From positions 310,001 to 374,000 of the forward strand of contig NZ_JAFIQX010000007.1 of the NCBI RefSeq assembly GCF_017356035.1: a DNA stretch of 64,000 nucleotides, read 5' to 3'. This document shows, piece by piece, positions 1-8,439 of the stretch (position 1 is the first letter of the stretch; each line of letters begins with the position of its first letter). The notes below the pieces were generated by a model. The model was not told where the DNA came from. It did no database searches and saw only the letters and a program-made list of their open reading frames with translations. Origin of the DNA: Longitalea luteola (GTDB lineage: Bacteria > Bacteroidota > Bacteroidia > Chitinophagales > Chitinophagaceae). The translations under genes and the position numbers were made by a program.

Positions 1-1944
1 TTCATGCAGCATTTCCAGGTCGCGATCGAGGTCAATAGGCCGCAGGCTGATGGTTACGTTCTCCTTCGCAAAGTACCGGCTGTAGAAAATGTCTTTTGAA
101 GCGGGCCGGATGAGGGTATCACTAAAGAAATATTTATGCAATGGGTTGTAGTAGGCGCGATAAACAGCCGGATTTGTTCTTGGCGCACTTGCTTCGTCCA
201 TATTATTGATGCTGGTAAGCAGGTTTCCTTTGGTGTTCAGTCTAACGCTGGTAAGAAAATGATTCGACAGGCCCGTTGAATCTGTATCGCTTAGGGATGA
301 CAATAATTCATAGGTCAAATGCAGCAGGCTGATCTCACTGGCCAGTTGATTCCGCCCAAAGGCGCTTATAATACCGAACAGGTTATTAGAGATGAGGTAA
401 TGGTCCCAGTACCTGTACATACGTTCTTCGGGAATGAAAGAGCGGCTGTTTTCGCCAAAATCAGGAATGGCCTGTAACAATTCGTTCACTTTTCCCTCGC
501 GGAAAAAGAATCCCTGGTTGTCGCGGAAATAAATTTTAGCAGGGAAACCATGGTCATCCATTTCCAGCAAAATATTCTGCTGGTGGTATTCGCTGCCTAA
601 ACCAAATTCATTAAAAATACCGATCAGCGGTTTAACACAAACCAGCAGGTATTTTTTGAACCAGTCAACTGCTGTTTCGGCAACAGATCGATTGCGGCGT
701 TTCGCTGCTTCCTCCATGATCTGTACGATCCTTGGCGCCTCGGTTGTAACTCCATCCTGGCACAGGGCAGCTACCAGCGACACATTTTTGTTGGCATGTT
801 GCGCTTTGAAGACATTCCGGCGAACACTGGTCGTAAAACCGTCAATAACGGCTCCATTCCAGGTGACCATGATATACGCCGGATCAGTTATAAATTCCAC
901 TGTAGGATATTGCTGCTGCAAAGCCTTTCCCCAGCTGGTTTTCATCAACCGGGCGGCATCATATCCGCGGTACAATTCATGCGGGTAATTCACCCGGTAA
1001 GAGTTGGTGATCTTTACATGCAGCGACAGCTTATACATCCAGTCGCTTTGTTCGTGGTAAACAGTGCGTACGCTCGATGTAGGCGCATAGGCCATACCGG
1101 TTTCTCCTATGCTGTGCAGGAAACCTTTGGCCTGCATTTCGCGTACTGCCGGTTGTTGCAACAGGTAACGCGCTTCCCAGGGATGTGCGGGCACTACTTT
1201 GTAATCATAATACTCGCGGATCATTGCCTTTACCGGCTGTGCCAGTTCACCTGCCAGCAATTCCTGTTTCAACCAGTCGCAGGGCAGGGCTGCCTCCGTA
1301 CTTTTTTCTATTACATAGTCGGGGTGAATTAAAAAATAATATAAAGGAAAACGGGCCTGCGTTTCGGGCGAATACTGCAGCAGATCGTCTGTGGTAAAGC
1401 CCTCTCTTGTTTTTGTAAGCGGATGTAAATTATGTCCTGTCAACAGGGATTGTTCTGCTTGAATAAACGATTGTTTTGCCTGATTAATGGGCGGACGATT
1501 CGTTTCAAACCTGTCGAGAAATATTTCCAGGTTATTTATACTATTCTGCATCAGCAACGCCGTGCGGCTTGCTTCCGCCTCCGGATAGGAAGTTGTTGCA
1601 TATTGAGTAACCAGTTCGAGGAAGCGGAATGGACTGATCTCATTGATACAGTTGGTAGCCACGTCTTTTTCTGCCACCGGAAAATAGAATTGGTGATTAC
1701 CGGTTTCCGAATAATATTTCAACGGGATGAATATTTCTGATCCTATGGAAGTGAAATCGATGCGCACATGCATGGTAAACCCGGTAAAGCGGAACCAGTC
1801 AGCCAAACCTTCATCATACCTGGGTATGCCTTCATAGCGGCTCCAGTTGCTGAACTCGCGGCAAAAACTATTGATGAGCGTCGTATAATTGAGCTGCTCA
1901 GCTTTTTGCTGCAACGAGGTGGCGTTGCTCATAATCTTTTCCAT
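1..1944 (-). CDS. IucA/IucC siderophore synthetase fused to GNAT acyltransferase (3' end beyond window)
   Basis: Reading the complement from ATG at 1944 gives an open frame of 648 codons running off the left edge. NIS synthetases join a carboxylic acid to an amine or hydroxylamine using ATP, in the cytoplasm. Seen: an N-terminal segment LNYTTLINSFCREF, the signature GHNLHPLTKTREGF near residue 170 (the family's GHxxHPxxKxRxGF nucleotide motif), and EYHQQNILLEMDD followed by YFRDNQGF near residues 450-475. From about residue 628 the frame reads ISLRPIDLDRDLEMLHE, which resembles the opening of the IucB/AlcB-type GNAT domain that acylates hydroxylamines. A usual IucA/IucC protein is about 600 residues, so this is probably a synthetase-acyltransferase fusion. 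The start overlaps the decarboxylase end by 47 nt (an alternative ATG at 1932 gives 35 nt), implying translational coupling. The synthetase call is strong. The fused domain rests on about 20 visible residues. Confidence 0.88.
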   Translation of the reverse strand, partial: MEKIMSNATSLQQKAEQLNYTTLINSFCREFSNWSRYEGIPRYDEGLADWFRFTGFTMHVRIDFTSIGSEIFIPLKYYSETGNHQFYFPVAEKDVATNCINEISPFRFLELVTQYATTSYPEAEASRTALLMQNSINNLEIFLDRFETNRPPINQAKQSFIQAEQSLLTGHNLHPLTKTREGFTTDDLLQYSPETQARFPLYYFLIHPDYVIEKSTEAALPCDWLKQELLAGELAQPVKAMIREYYDYKVVPAHPWEARYLLQQPAVREMQAKGFLHSIGETGMAYAPTSSVRTVYHEQSDWMYKLSLHVKITNSYRVNYPHELYRGYDAARLMKTSWGKALQQQYPTVEFITDPAYIMVTWNGAVIDGFTTSVRRNVFKAQHANKNVSLVAALCQDGVTTEAPRIVQIMEEAAKRRNRSVAETAVDWFKKYLLVCVKPLIGIFNEFGLGSEYHQQNILLEMDDHGFPAKIYFRDNQGFFFREGKVNELLQAIPDFGENSRSFIPEERMYRYWDHYLISNNLFGIISAFGRNQLASEISLLHLTYELLSSLSDTDSTGLSNHFLTSVRLNTKGNLLTSINNMDEASAPRTNPAVYRAYYNPLHKYFFSDTLIRPASKDIFYSRYFAKENVTISLRPIDLDRDLEMLHE

Positions 1945-3448
1945 GCTTCTTTATGATTGTTAAAATGTTTTGAATGTGTTGAATGGTCGTGAGTGGATTC
2001 AGGATGGTGAATTTCAAATAGAATCGGCCGTTCACCCGGGTGCTGGCTACGAGCACCTCGCCGTTAAAGAACATCGTTTGTTTGATATGTTGGTTCATGG
2101 CGCAGGTGTCGATAGCACTTGCCTGTTGTGGCAGATAACGAAATACGAGGACGCCCAGATCAGAATGGCTTAACAGCTCAAAATGCGCCGATGCTTCTAT
2201 CATACATGCGGCCTCTTCCGTGGTATCAATGATCCTGTCGGTATACCAGCCCAGCTTTTGTTTGCCAAGGAGCCGTAAGGTGAACCACAGCTTCAATGCA
2301 TCGAAGCGGCGGGTACTTTGGGTAATGGATTTATTGATCTGCGCCGGCAGTTCATCATAGTCCTGCTCCTTCGGATTCAGGTAATCAGCATGGTGCCTGA
2401 TGATGTTCAGGTGCAGTTTGTTCTTTACCAGGAAGGCGCTGCTGCTGATGGGTTGAAAGAACGATTTGTGATAATCGATGGTTATAGAGTCGGCCAGTTC
2501 AATGCCATTTAACAGGTACCTGTATTTCTCCGATAGCAGTAAACCGCAGCCATAAGCCGCATCAACATGAACCCACAGGTTGAATTGCCCGGCAATCCGG
2601 GTTATGTCCTGCAACGGATCGATGTTCCCGAAATCGGTAGTGCCCGCAGTAGCCACGATCGCAATGGGAATATTGCCGTTTTCAATTTCATGATGAATAG
2701 CCTGTTCCAGTAAGGTAGCATCCATGCGGAACCGGTCATCAGTAGCTACTTTTACGATGGCCTGCTCGCCGAGCCCCATGAGCGATGCATTTTTCTGGTT
2801 GCTGAAATGCGCCTTTTCCGACACGAAGATGCGAAAGCGGTTGGCATTGGCCGGGTGTCCCTGCAATTTGATATTATGATCTAAATAAGTCAAAGCGTAA
2901 TGATCCCGGGCCAGTAATAAGCCCATCATATTACTTTGGGAACCGCCACCGGTAAATACGCCATCGCACTGGCTGTCATAACCGATCTGTTGGCCTGTCC
3001 AGTCGATCAGGCGGCGTTCCATGAAGGTGCCGCCGGCGCTTTGATCGTAAGTGTCCTGCGACGAATTAATAGCGCTGATGATCACTTCGGCGGCCAGTGC
3101 AGGTATTACCACCGGGCAATTCAAATGGGCAATGTATTGCGGTAAATGGAAGGCAGTGGCATGTTTGATGTACAGCGCATTCACTTCTTCAAACAGGCTT
3201 TTATAATCCGGCAGCGGATCATCAAAACGGATATTATCAAATTCAGCCAGCAAGGCAGCTGGCTTTATTCCACTGAACGGCTTTTTTGTATTCTTTAAAA
3301 AGCCCGAAACCTGTTCGGCTGCTGCCCTGATGGCCAGCCGGTATTCCGTTTCTGTTCTTTCATAAAACAGCTCGTTACAGGCGGTATCCTCCATTTCATG
3401 TTCGGGCAATTCCGTAGCAACTGCAGAGATCAAGGTTTGTTTTTCCAT
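1898..3448 (-). CDS. PLP-dependent group II amino-acid decarboxylase of a siderophore operon
   Basis: This 516-residue fold-type I decarboxylase belongs to the DesA / L-2,4-diaminobutyrate decarboxylase / glutamate decarboxylase group. Seen: HFSNQK (His214, ring stacking), VHVDAAYG (Asp296, pyridine-nitrogen contact) and DYHKSFFQP (Lys328, Schiff base). In siderophore loci such enzymes make cadaverine from lysine or 1,3-diaminopropane from diaminobutyrate, and the diamine is then N-hydroxylated and acylated. The gene lies 11 nt after the dioxygenase and overlaps the synthetase, so the three look like one operon. Beside a lysine-hydroxylase-type dioxygenase, lysine or hydroxylysine is the likeliest substrate, but sequence alone does not separate it from diaminobutyrate. 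No N-hydroxylating monooxygenase is in the window; it may lie to the left. Confidence 0.9.
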   Translation of the reverse strand: MEKQTLISAVATELPEHEMEDTACNELFYERTETEYRLAIRAAAEQVSGFLKNTKKPFSGIKPAALLAEFDNIRFDDPLPDYKSLFEEVNALYIKHATAFHLPQYIAHLNCPVVIPALAAEVIISAINSSQDTYDQSAGGTFMERRLIDWTGQQIGYDSQCDGVFTGGGSQSNMMGLLLARDHYALTYLDHNIKLQGHPANANRFRIFVSEKAHFSNQKNASLMGLGEQAIVKVATDDRFRMDATLLEQAIHHEIENGNIPIAIVATAGTTDFGNIDPLQDITRIAGQFNLWVHVDAAYGCGLLLSEKYRYLLNGIELADSITIDYHKSFFQPISSSAFLVKNKLHLNIIRHHADYLNPKEQDYDELPAQINKSITQSTRRFDALKLWFTLRLLGKQKLGWYTDRIIDTTEEAACMIEASAHFELLSHSDLGVLVFRYLPQQASAIDTCAMNQHIKQTMFFNGEVLVASTRVNGRFYLKFTILNPLTTIQHIQNILTIIKKHGKDYEQRHLVAAKS

Positions 3449-3459
3449 TGGTGCGTTGA

Positions 3460-4647
3460 TTATTGTTGTGAAGGACCATTGTTAAAAAGTTTGCCGTAGT
3501 GTTCTTCCATAATGAAGTAGGGGTCATCGGTTTGGGTGACCGACCTGATGTTGATGAGGCTGGTTTTACTCATCATGCGCAGCATCAACCGGCGTTCACA
3601 TTTTACCATCTGCCCGTTGTCATTGCGATAACCGGCAATAAAGGAATTCCGGCCATGCGCACATAGATGATTGTTCACAAAAATGAGATCGCCTGACTCG
3701 GGAATGAAACTGTTGTTGATCAGCTTCTTTGCTTCTTCCCAGAAGCGCACGAGGTTATGCATGGCTTCGGGCGATTGGCCGGCTTTTTCATTGAAGATCT
3801 GTTCAGCCGCATCGAAACGGATAAAAGGTCTTTTCCGGTTGCCATATAATACAGATGTGGTTACATCTTCCGTATTTTCTTCATCACTATAGTTGGCATC
3901 TTTCGGACACTTATAAATCGGCTTGAACAGTTCTTCCATGATCTCATTCGTATCGCCATGCGAACGGATGGAATACAACGTAGAGGGTACCCGTTCTTCA
4001 TTGCGCAGGAACAGAAAGCTGAGGAAGTCGGCCTGGTTAAATAAAAAAGCATCCTCGGTATGTACAAACAGATCGGTCCGGGAGCCGGAACCCGTTTGCG
4101 TATAATTCATTTTTTCATCGGGTATAACGGCATGCAGCAGGCCACCGCCTTTGCGTTGTGCATAATATTGTACCGGTTTGGATGGGATAGCACCATGCAG
4201 CAGCGAACATATGAAACCATATTTGATCAGCTTGCTATAATCAGTTTCTTTCCAGGAAGGTGGAGTAGGACCCAACGCATCCTGGTCAACATCAGTAAGT
4301 CCTCTGAAGACCAGGGCGCCATATTGGTTACGCGAAAAATCGGCGCCAAAGCGGCTCAGTAAACCGGCAATGCGTTCGGGCAACAGTTGGAACGCATTCA
4401 GGTGCAGGGAAGAGATATAGTCGGGGTGTTCGTAATGGCCGAATGCTTTTGATAAGATATTCGCCACATTTGAAATAGCTGTTCTTTCTCTCGGGGTAAC
4501 GTCAATGATCAGTGGACCCATTGGTGGCGGCTGTGCGCCGGGTCCTGTTATCAACTGCCTGTCGGCCTGCGTTGGTATAGCAGCCTGTTGGCGGGCAGAT
4601 GCGGTAATTGTTTCCATGTTTTCTGATTTTATGTTTAATGGTTTCAT
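3460..4647 (-). CDS. Fe(II)/2-oxoglutarate dioxygenase, clavaminate-synthase-like (probable L-lysine hydroxylase)
   Basis: The protein is about 395 residues from ATG 4647; the frame also extends to a TTG at 4665, and a further ATG lies at 4617. No convincing ribosome-binding site decides between them. Seen, counting from the ATG: the metal facial triad His196-Thr-Glu198 in FVHTEDAFLF and the distal His331 in NNHLCAHGRNSF, then an Arg-rich ERRLMLRM segment where the 2-oxoglutarate-binding Arg is expected. HxE in place of HxD, with the HGRNSF block, is typical of the arginine/lysine/asparagine beta- and gamma-hydroxylases related to clavaminate synthase. Enzymes of this group from Chitinophagaceae are known to hydroxylate free L-lysine at C4. 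First gene of the minus-strand siderophore operon, so inferred to supply hydroxylysine to the decarboxylase. Substrate and regiochemistry are inference. Confidence 0.82.
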   Translation of the reverse strand: MKPLNIKSENMETITASARQQAAIPTQADRQLITGPGAQPPPMGPLIIDVTPRERTAISNVANILSKAFGHYEHPDYISSLHLNAFQLLPERIAGLLSRFGADFSRNQYGALVFRGLTDVDQDALGPTPPSWKETDYSKLIKYGFICSLLHGAIPSKPVQYYAQRKGGGLLHAVIPDEKMNYTQTGSGSRTDLFVHTEDAFLFNQADFLSFLFLRNEERVPSTLYSIRSHGDTNEIMEELFKPIYKCPKDANYSDEENTEDVTTSVLYGNRKRPFIRFDAAEQIFNEKAGQSPEAMHNLVRFWEEAKKLINNSFIPESGDLIFVNNHLCAHGRNSFIAGYRNDNGQMVKCERRLMLRMMSKTSLINIRSVTQTDDPYFIMEEHYGKLFNNGPSQQ

Positions 4648-5117
4648 AATAAGCTGAACGCTCAACGCCTAACGCCAAATACAAACGCCGACCGCTTAAT
4701 ACAGAATAGGCATACGTGTTCGATCGCTGAAATGTGTGTTGTTTTCAGCGTTTAAATTCAATACGGCTCTACAGGCATAATGATCCCGTTCTCTGAAGGG
4801 CACTCTTTCAGAGTTACGCATTATGCAGTTTTAGGCATAGTATTCCCAGGGGAACTTGCGTTCTGCGTAGCGTTTGGCCTTAAGCGAATAAGTATTTTAA
4901 CAGTGAATCAGGCAAACCCTGTTTGTTATATTATCGGACAAAGCCGTAATATAACAATGGTGATGATAGCATTATAATTGGAAGGAGAAGAAAAATGTCA
5001 CGCAATTTAAAAACTAAATCAATTATTCGGTTACGCGATGAGGAAATAATTTTCACATTTACACAATGGTTACATTGTGATAACATACATTAGGGGCATT
5101 GTATAATAAGGTAGACA
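4648..5117. other. Intergenic region upstream of the siderophore operon
   Basis: About 470 nt between the dioxygenase start and the terminator of the TonB receptor. It should hold the promoter of the minus-strand operon, but I found no full TTG/TAnnTTTG match. Around 4961-4979 there is a loosely GATAAT-like AT-rich patch, too weak to call a Fur box. No convincing gene. Confidence 0.4.
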
Positions 5118-5154
5118 TAAAAAATAATGGTCCGGGTTATTTACCCAGACCATT
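5118..5154 (-). terminator. Rho-independent terminator of the TonB siderophore receptor gene
   Basis: AATGGTC and GGGT (5126-5137) pair with ACCC and GACCATT (5143-5154) around a TATTT loop, with one internal C/A mismatch. On the minus strand the stem is followed by a T-rich tract (the A run at 5118-5124 of the plus strand). It lies 43 nt after the receptor stop and separates the receptor from the biosynthesis operon. Confidence 0.7.
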
Positions 5155-5196
5155 CACAATAAAAATAGTACTGTATCGTGTACGGAAGAAAAGAGG

Positions 5197-7638
5197 CTAG
5201 AATTTAATAGTAACGTTAGCGGTGAACGAGCGCGGCATTTGCGGACTTAACACCCCCTGTCCAACAAAGTATTCTTCGTTGGTGGCGTTATCAATCTTGA
5301 TGCCGAGGCGGTACCAGCGCGCATCATAGAAGACGGTGCCGTTTATTAAGGTATAGGAAGGCAAAGTGAATATGCCCGTAGCAGTCGAATTGGCTGTAAG
5401 GTGTTCATCTACATAATTGCCACCAACGCCAATGCCTAATCCTTTTAAAATGCCGGTTGGCAACGTATAGCTGATCCACGCATTGGCCAGGTTACGCGGC
5501 CCTGCAAAGGCCGGACGTCTTCCATTAACGGCTGCGGTTGCCCTGGTTAATTTGCTGTCATTATAGCTGTATCCAGCCAGGATGTTCAGGCCATCAACGG
5601 GGCTTGCCTGCACTTCAACCTCAAACCCTTTGCTGTATTGAGTGCCATCCTGAACAGTAATATTATAGGTTTTATTCTCTATGACAGTTGGCTCAACCCG
5701 CGACATGTTTGTGGCTTTTATGTCATAGTAGCTTGCCGTAACATTCAGCCTGTTGTTAAGCAGTTCGAGCTTAATGCCACCCTCAAACTGATCGGCATGC
5801 TGTGGTTTCATAACACCTGAAGGGGTACCCATGGGCGTAATTGGCTGAGAGATAGGTTGCAGGTAAATAAAACCATTCATGTAATTGGTGAACAGCGATA
5901 CTTTATTTTCAACCAGCTGATATACCAGACCATATTTGTGTGAAAAAGTTGACTGATAGTATTTGGTGTTTGCCTGCGTGGTGTCTGCATAATGATTACG
6001 GGTGCCTTTACTGTCGAAGCCGTCTACCCGCAAACTCACCATGGCAATTAAATTATCGAGGATGTTCACTACGTCCGAAACATAAGCACTGTATATTTCA
6101 GTTGTGGTGTGGTTGCGGGTGCCCTGATCTGCGGATGCTGCTATCCGCTGATCCACAGCATAGCGGGAGATCTTTCCATAGTTTTTGTCGAGAAGATCAG
6201 TGCCATTTACAAAATCGAAAACAATATAGGGCGAATTGTCATTGTTCACCTTCGTTCTCACATAATCAAGCCCTGCCAACAGCCGGTGTTTGATGGCGCC
6301 GGTGCTGAAATGTCCGGTAAAGTTCTGTTGTAGATCGAGTGTAGAATTAATGGTATTCTGTAATGATATATTGCGCTCCAGCGAATCATCAGTAGCCTTG
6401 CGAATGAACGCATATTGATAATAACCGTCAGATTTGCGGGTATTGTTGCTGAGGATCGTTTGGGAAGTCCAGTTGTTGTTTATTTTATAGGTACCAATGG
6501 CCCGCATATTGGTGGTGGGCGTTTTCATGGTGAGGTCATTGGTGGTATATGACCGTTTCCAGTTGAAGCCCAGCTCATCAGGAGTACGGGCTACAAATTG
6601 CCGGCTACGGTTGAGAAATATCACGGAAGGACTCGTCATTTCAGCATTATAGAACTCGGCGTTCAGGTTAATTTTGAATTGATTGGTGGCGCGGATCTCC
6701 ACTGATGGTGCTATGAGCAGGGATTTTCTGAAACCGGCATCCTGCCAGCTCTGCTGGTTCTGATAAGCCGCATTCAGGCGGAATAATACGTTTTTGTCTT
6801 TATTGACGGGACCATAGATATCGGCGGTTAAACGATTGAGATTATAACTACCGGTGCTATACGATATCTCACCACCCAATGTATCGATCGGTTTCTTAGT
6901 TATAATATTGATAAGGCCACCTAAAGATGTTACGGCGCCGCCATACAAAGTAGTAGAGGGGCCTTTCAACACTTCAATCTTTTCTACATTGGCAGGATCC
7001 ATTTCGCCATTGGTTTGTCCGGGAACACCGTCGATCATGGAAACCTCGGTACGAAAACCCCGTACGGTATAATAGGTTGCGCCATCTGTATTGATACCAC
7101 GATTGCCCTGGATCTTATACAGGCCGGGCGTGTTCTTCAAAATATTCCCGAAATCGGTAATAATCTGTTCCCTGATCAGATCCTTCGACAGGGAAGTATA
7201 TACCTGTGGATTTTCCAGGCGGCTCAATGGCATTTTGGCCACGGTTTCACTGCCGTTGCCGCGGTGTTTGTTCTTAGCGGCAGCGATCACTACTTCCTGC
7301 AGGGTCGCATGATCTTCGGTCAATACAAAATCGGTTACGATGATCTCGCCTTCGTTGACAGTGACGGTTTTGTCGATCGGTTTTACCCCTACAGCAGTGA
7401 TGCGGATGGTGTGATTGCCGGGTTTGATACCGGCTAGTTTGTATTCACCCTGCCGGTTGGTGGCCGTTGCTATTCTTTTATTCGCAAGGCCAACGGTAAT
7501 CCCTTCTGCCGGTTTGCCGTCTGAAGTAGTTACTTTTCCCTGCAGAACGCCCTGCTGGGCCAGCAAGGCTACAGGCAAACCCGTAATAAAAAATAACATC
7601 AGGAAGAGTCTGGTGCTGCGTTTCATTTTGTTTTTCAT
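5197..7638 (-). CDS. TonB-dependent siderophore receptor with N-terminal CarboxypepD_reg-like domain
   Basis: This 813-residue outer-membrane receptor has a lysine-rich signal peptide ending near ALLAQQ. A carboxypeptidase-regulatory-like beta-sandwich follows (about 30-112, from GVLQGKVTTSDGKPAEG to VTDFVLTEDH), then a TonB box/plug region (about 130-260, with VEKIEVLKGPSTTLYGG) and a 22-strand-type barrel ending in the outer-membrane signature TANVTIKF. The plug and the barrel motifs VRGFRTEVSMIDGVPG and LYGGAVTSLGG match FhuA/FhuE-type ferric-siderophore receptors, not SusC: there is no SusD partner and the length is about 800, not 1000. It lies divergently from nothing and in line with the siderophore genes 550 nt downstream, but has its own terminator, so it is a separate unit. 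Inferred cargo: the ferric form of the siderophore made next door. Confidence 0.93.
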   Translation of the reverse strand: MKNKMKRSTRLFLMLFFITGLPVALLAQQGVLQGKVTTSDGKPAEGITVGLANKRIATATNRQGEYKLAGIKPGNHTIRITAVGVKPIDKTVTVNEGEIIVTDFVLTEDHATLQEVVIAAAKNKHRGNGSETVAKMPLSRLENPQVYTSLSKDLIREQIITDFGNILKNTPGLYKIQGNRGINTDGATYYTVRGFRTEVSMIDGVPGQTNGEMDPANVEKIEVLKGPSTTLYGGAVTSLGGLINIITKKPIDTLGGEISYSTGSYNLNRLTADIYGPVNKDKNVLFRLNAAYQNQQSWQDAGFRKSLLIAPSVEIRATNQFKINLNAEFYNAEMTSPSVIFLNRSRQFVARTPDELGFNWKRSYTTNDLTMKTPTTNMRAIGTYKINNNWTSQTILSNNTRKSDGYYQYAFIRKATDDSLERNISLQNTINSTLDLQQNFTGHFSTGAIKHRLLAGLDYVRTKVNNDNSPYIVFDFVNGTDLLDKNYGKISRYAVDQRIAASADQGTRNHTTTEIYSAYVSDVVNILDNLIAMVSLRVDGFDSKGTRNHYADTTQANTKYYQSTFSHKYGLVYQLVENKVSLFTNYMNGFIYLQPISQPITPMGTPSGVMKPQHADQFEGGIKLELLNNRLNVTASYYDIKATNMSRVEPTVIENKTYNITVQDGTQYSKGFEVEVQASPVDGLNILAGYSYNDSKLTRATAAVNGRRPAFAGPRNLANAWISYTLPTGILKGLGIGVGGNYVDEHLTANSTATGIFTLPSYTLINGTVFYDARWYRLGIKIDNATNEEYFVGQGVLSPQMPRSFTANVTIKF

Positions 7639-7828
7639 ATAGTGTGCTTGGTGCTATCTTTCGTATAGTTGATTTATATAAAATGAGTGTGTGCAGGGAA
7701 GCTTTCAACTGTTAATAATAAAAAAGAACCTGTTTAGGGATACACTGCACTGTGTTTGGTTCTCCTTCCGTTACAGCGCAGGTACGATAAACAGGTAAAT
7801 AGTTGGAAAAGGTATTAACAGTTTTGTC

Positions 7829-7876
7829 ATACTTATCCTGTCAACCGGCACTGATCATTACTGCCAGGGTAAGTAT
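7829..7876. repeat. 12-nt inverted repeat upstream of the siderophore receptor
   Basis: ATACTTATCCTG (7829-7840) is mirrored by CAGGGTAAGTAT (7865-7876) with one G:T-type mismatch, around a 24-nt loop. It lies about 200 nt upstream of the receptor start. It could be an operator or a hairpin in the leader; there is no T-tract to make it a terminator. Confidence 0.45.
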
Positions 7877-8037
7877 TGTTGTTAGTCGTAACTGGATACC
7901 AATGTGGTATTAATTACGCATTGTTAAGATGGAAGGAGAATGAGATCGTGGTGCAAAGAAAAGCCCTGGCTGCAGAAACCTGCTTACGCAATCGGGAAAT
8001 CGATTTACGAGATGGGTAACATAACGGATATGCGAAA

Positions 8038-8129
8038 AAATGTGCAAATGTGAAAATGTGCAAATGAATAGTGCTCGCATTGCGGCCTGCGGCCGGTGTT
8101 CGGAAATCAAATTCGAAAATGTGCGAATG
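8038..8129. repeat. Short interspersed repeat AAATGTGC(A/G)AATG, three copies
   Basis: AAATGTGCAAATG occurs at 8038-8050 and 8054-8066, and AAATGTGCGAATG at 8117-8129. A GC-rich palindromic patch (GGCCTGCGGCC, about 8083-8093) lies between. Looks like non-coding, slippage-prone intergenic DNA. No function assigned. Confidence 0.5.
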
Positions 8130-8153
8130 GGCATTGAAAGGAATGGAAAAATC

Positions 8154-8280
8154 GTTCAACAAAAGGTCCGTTTCATTAAAAGGAATTGACCAGGTTGTTC
8201 AACAAAAAGCCCTTTTTATTAAGCGAAACAGACAAAACGTTCAACAAAAAATCCTTTTCATTTAATGAAATGGACAATTT
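8154..8280. repeat. Degenerate 42/43-nt tandem repeat, three units
   Basis: Units start with GTTCAACAAAA at 8154, 8197 and 8239. Each continues through a T-rich, A-rich and GAC-ending section of the same layout (for example TTTCATTAAAAGGAATTGAC and TTTCATTTAATGAAATGGAC). The units are contiguous, with no unique spacers. A frame across them on the plus strand would give a 14-residue repeat, but it has no start context or conserved ending, so I do not call a protein. It lies about 100 nt upstream of the promoter at 8381. Confidence 0.6.
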
Positions 8281-8380
8281 ATTCATTTGAAAAAAGGTCA
8301 TACTTATTGAGATCCAATGCATATACTGCCCTGAAATAACCAGGAAAGGAAAAATTTCTAAGCCTTCGTATGCAACATTG

Positions 8381-8410
8381 TTGCAAAAACAAAAACTTTC
8401 CCTACTTTTG
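8381..8410 (+). promoter_or_regulatory. Bacteroidota-type sigma-A promoter for the flavoprotein gene
   Basis: TTG at 8381-8383 is followed by exactly 19 nt and then TACTTTTG at 8403-8410, a full match to the TAnnTTTG -7 element. Transcription would start near 8416-8418, leaving a leader of about 23 nt before the ATG at 8440. Confidence 0.8.
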
Positions 8411-8439
8411 CTCCACACTAATAGACGAAATCAAACATT

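Noticed and set aside
796-1332. 178-codon plus-strand frame at the left edge
   Set aside because: It lies opposite the IucA/IucC synthetase, whose minus-strand translation has clear family motifs; the plus frame shows none.
4956-4985. Fur box upstream of the siderophore operon
   Set aside because: The AT-rich patch matches the GATAATGATAATCATTATC consensus poorly, and Fur sites in this phylum are not well enough known to lower the threshold.
8071-8265. Short protein with a 14-residue repeat across the 42-nt repeats
   Set aside because: It is a by-product of the DNA repeat period being a multiple of three; poor start context, no conserved end and no recognisable domain.
8154-8280. CRISPR-like periodic repeat
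   Set aside because: The units are contiguous with no unique spacers, drift in sequence, and no cas gene is present.
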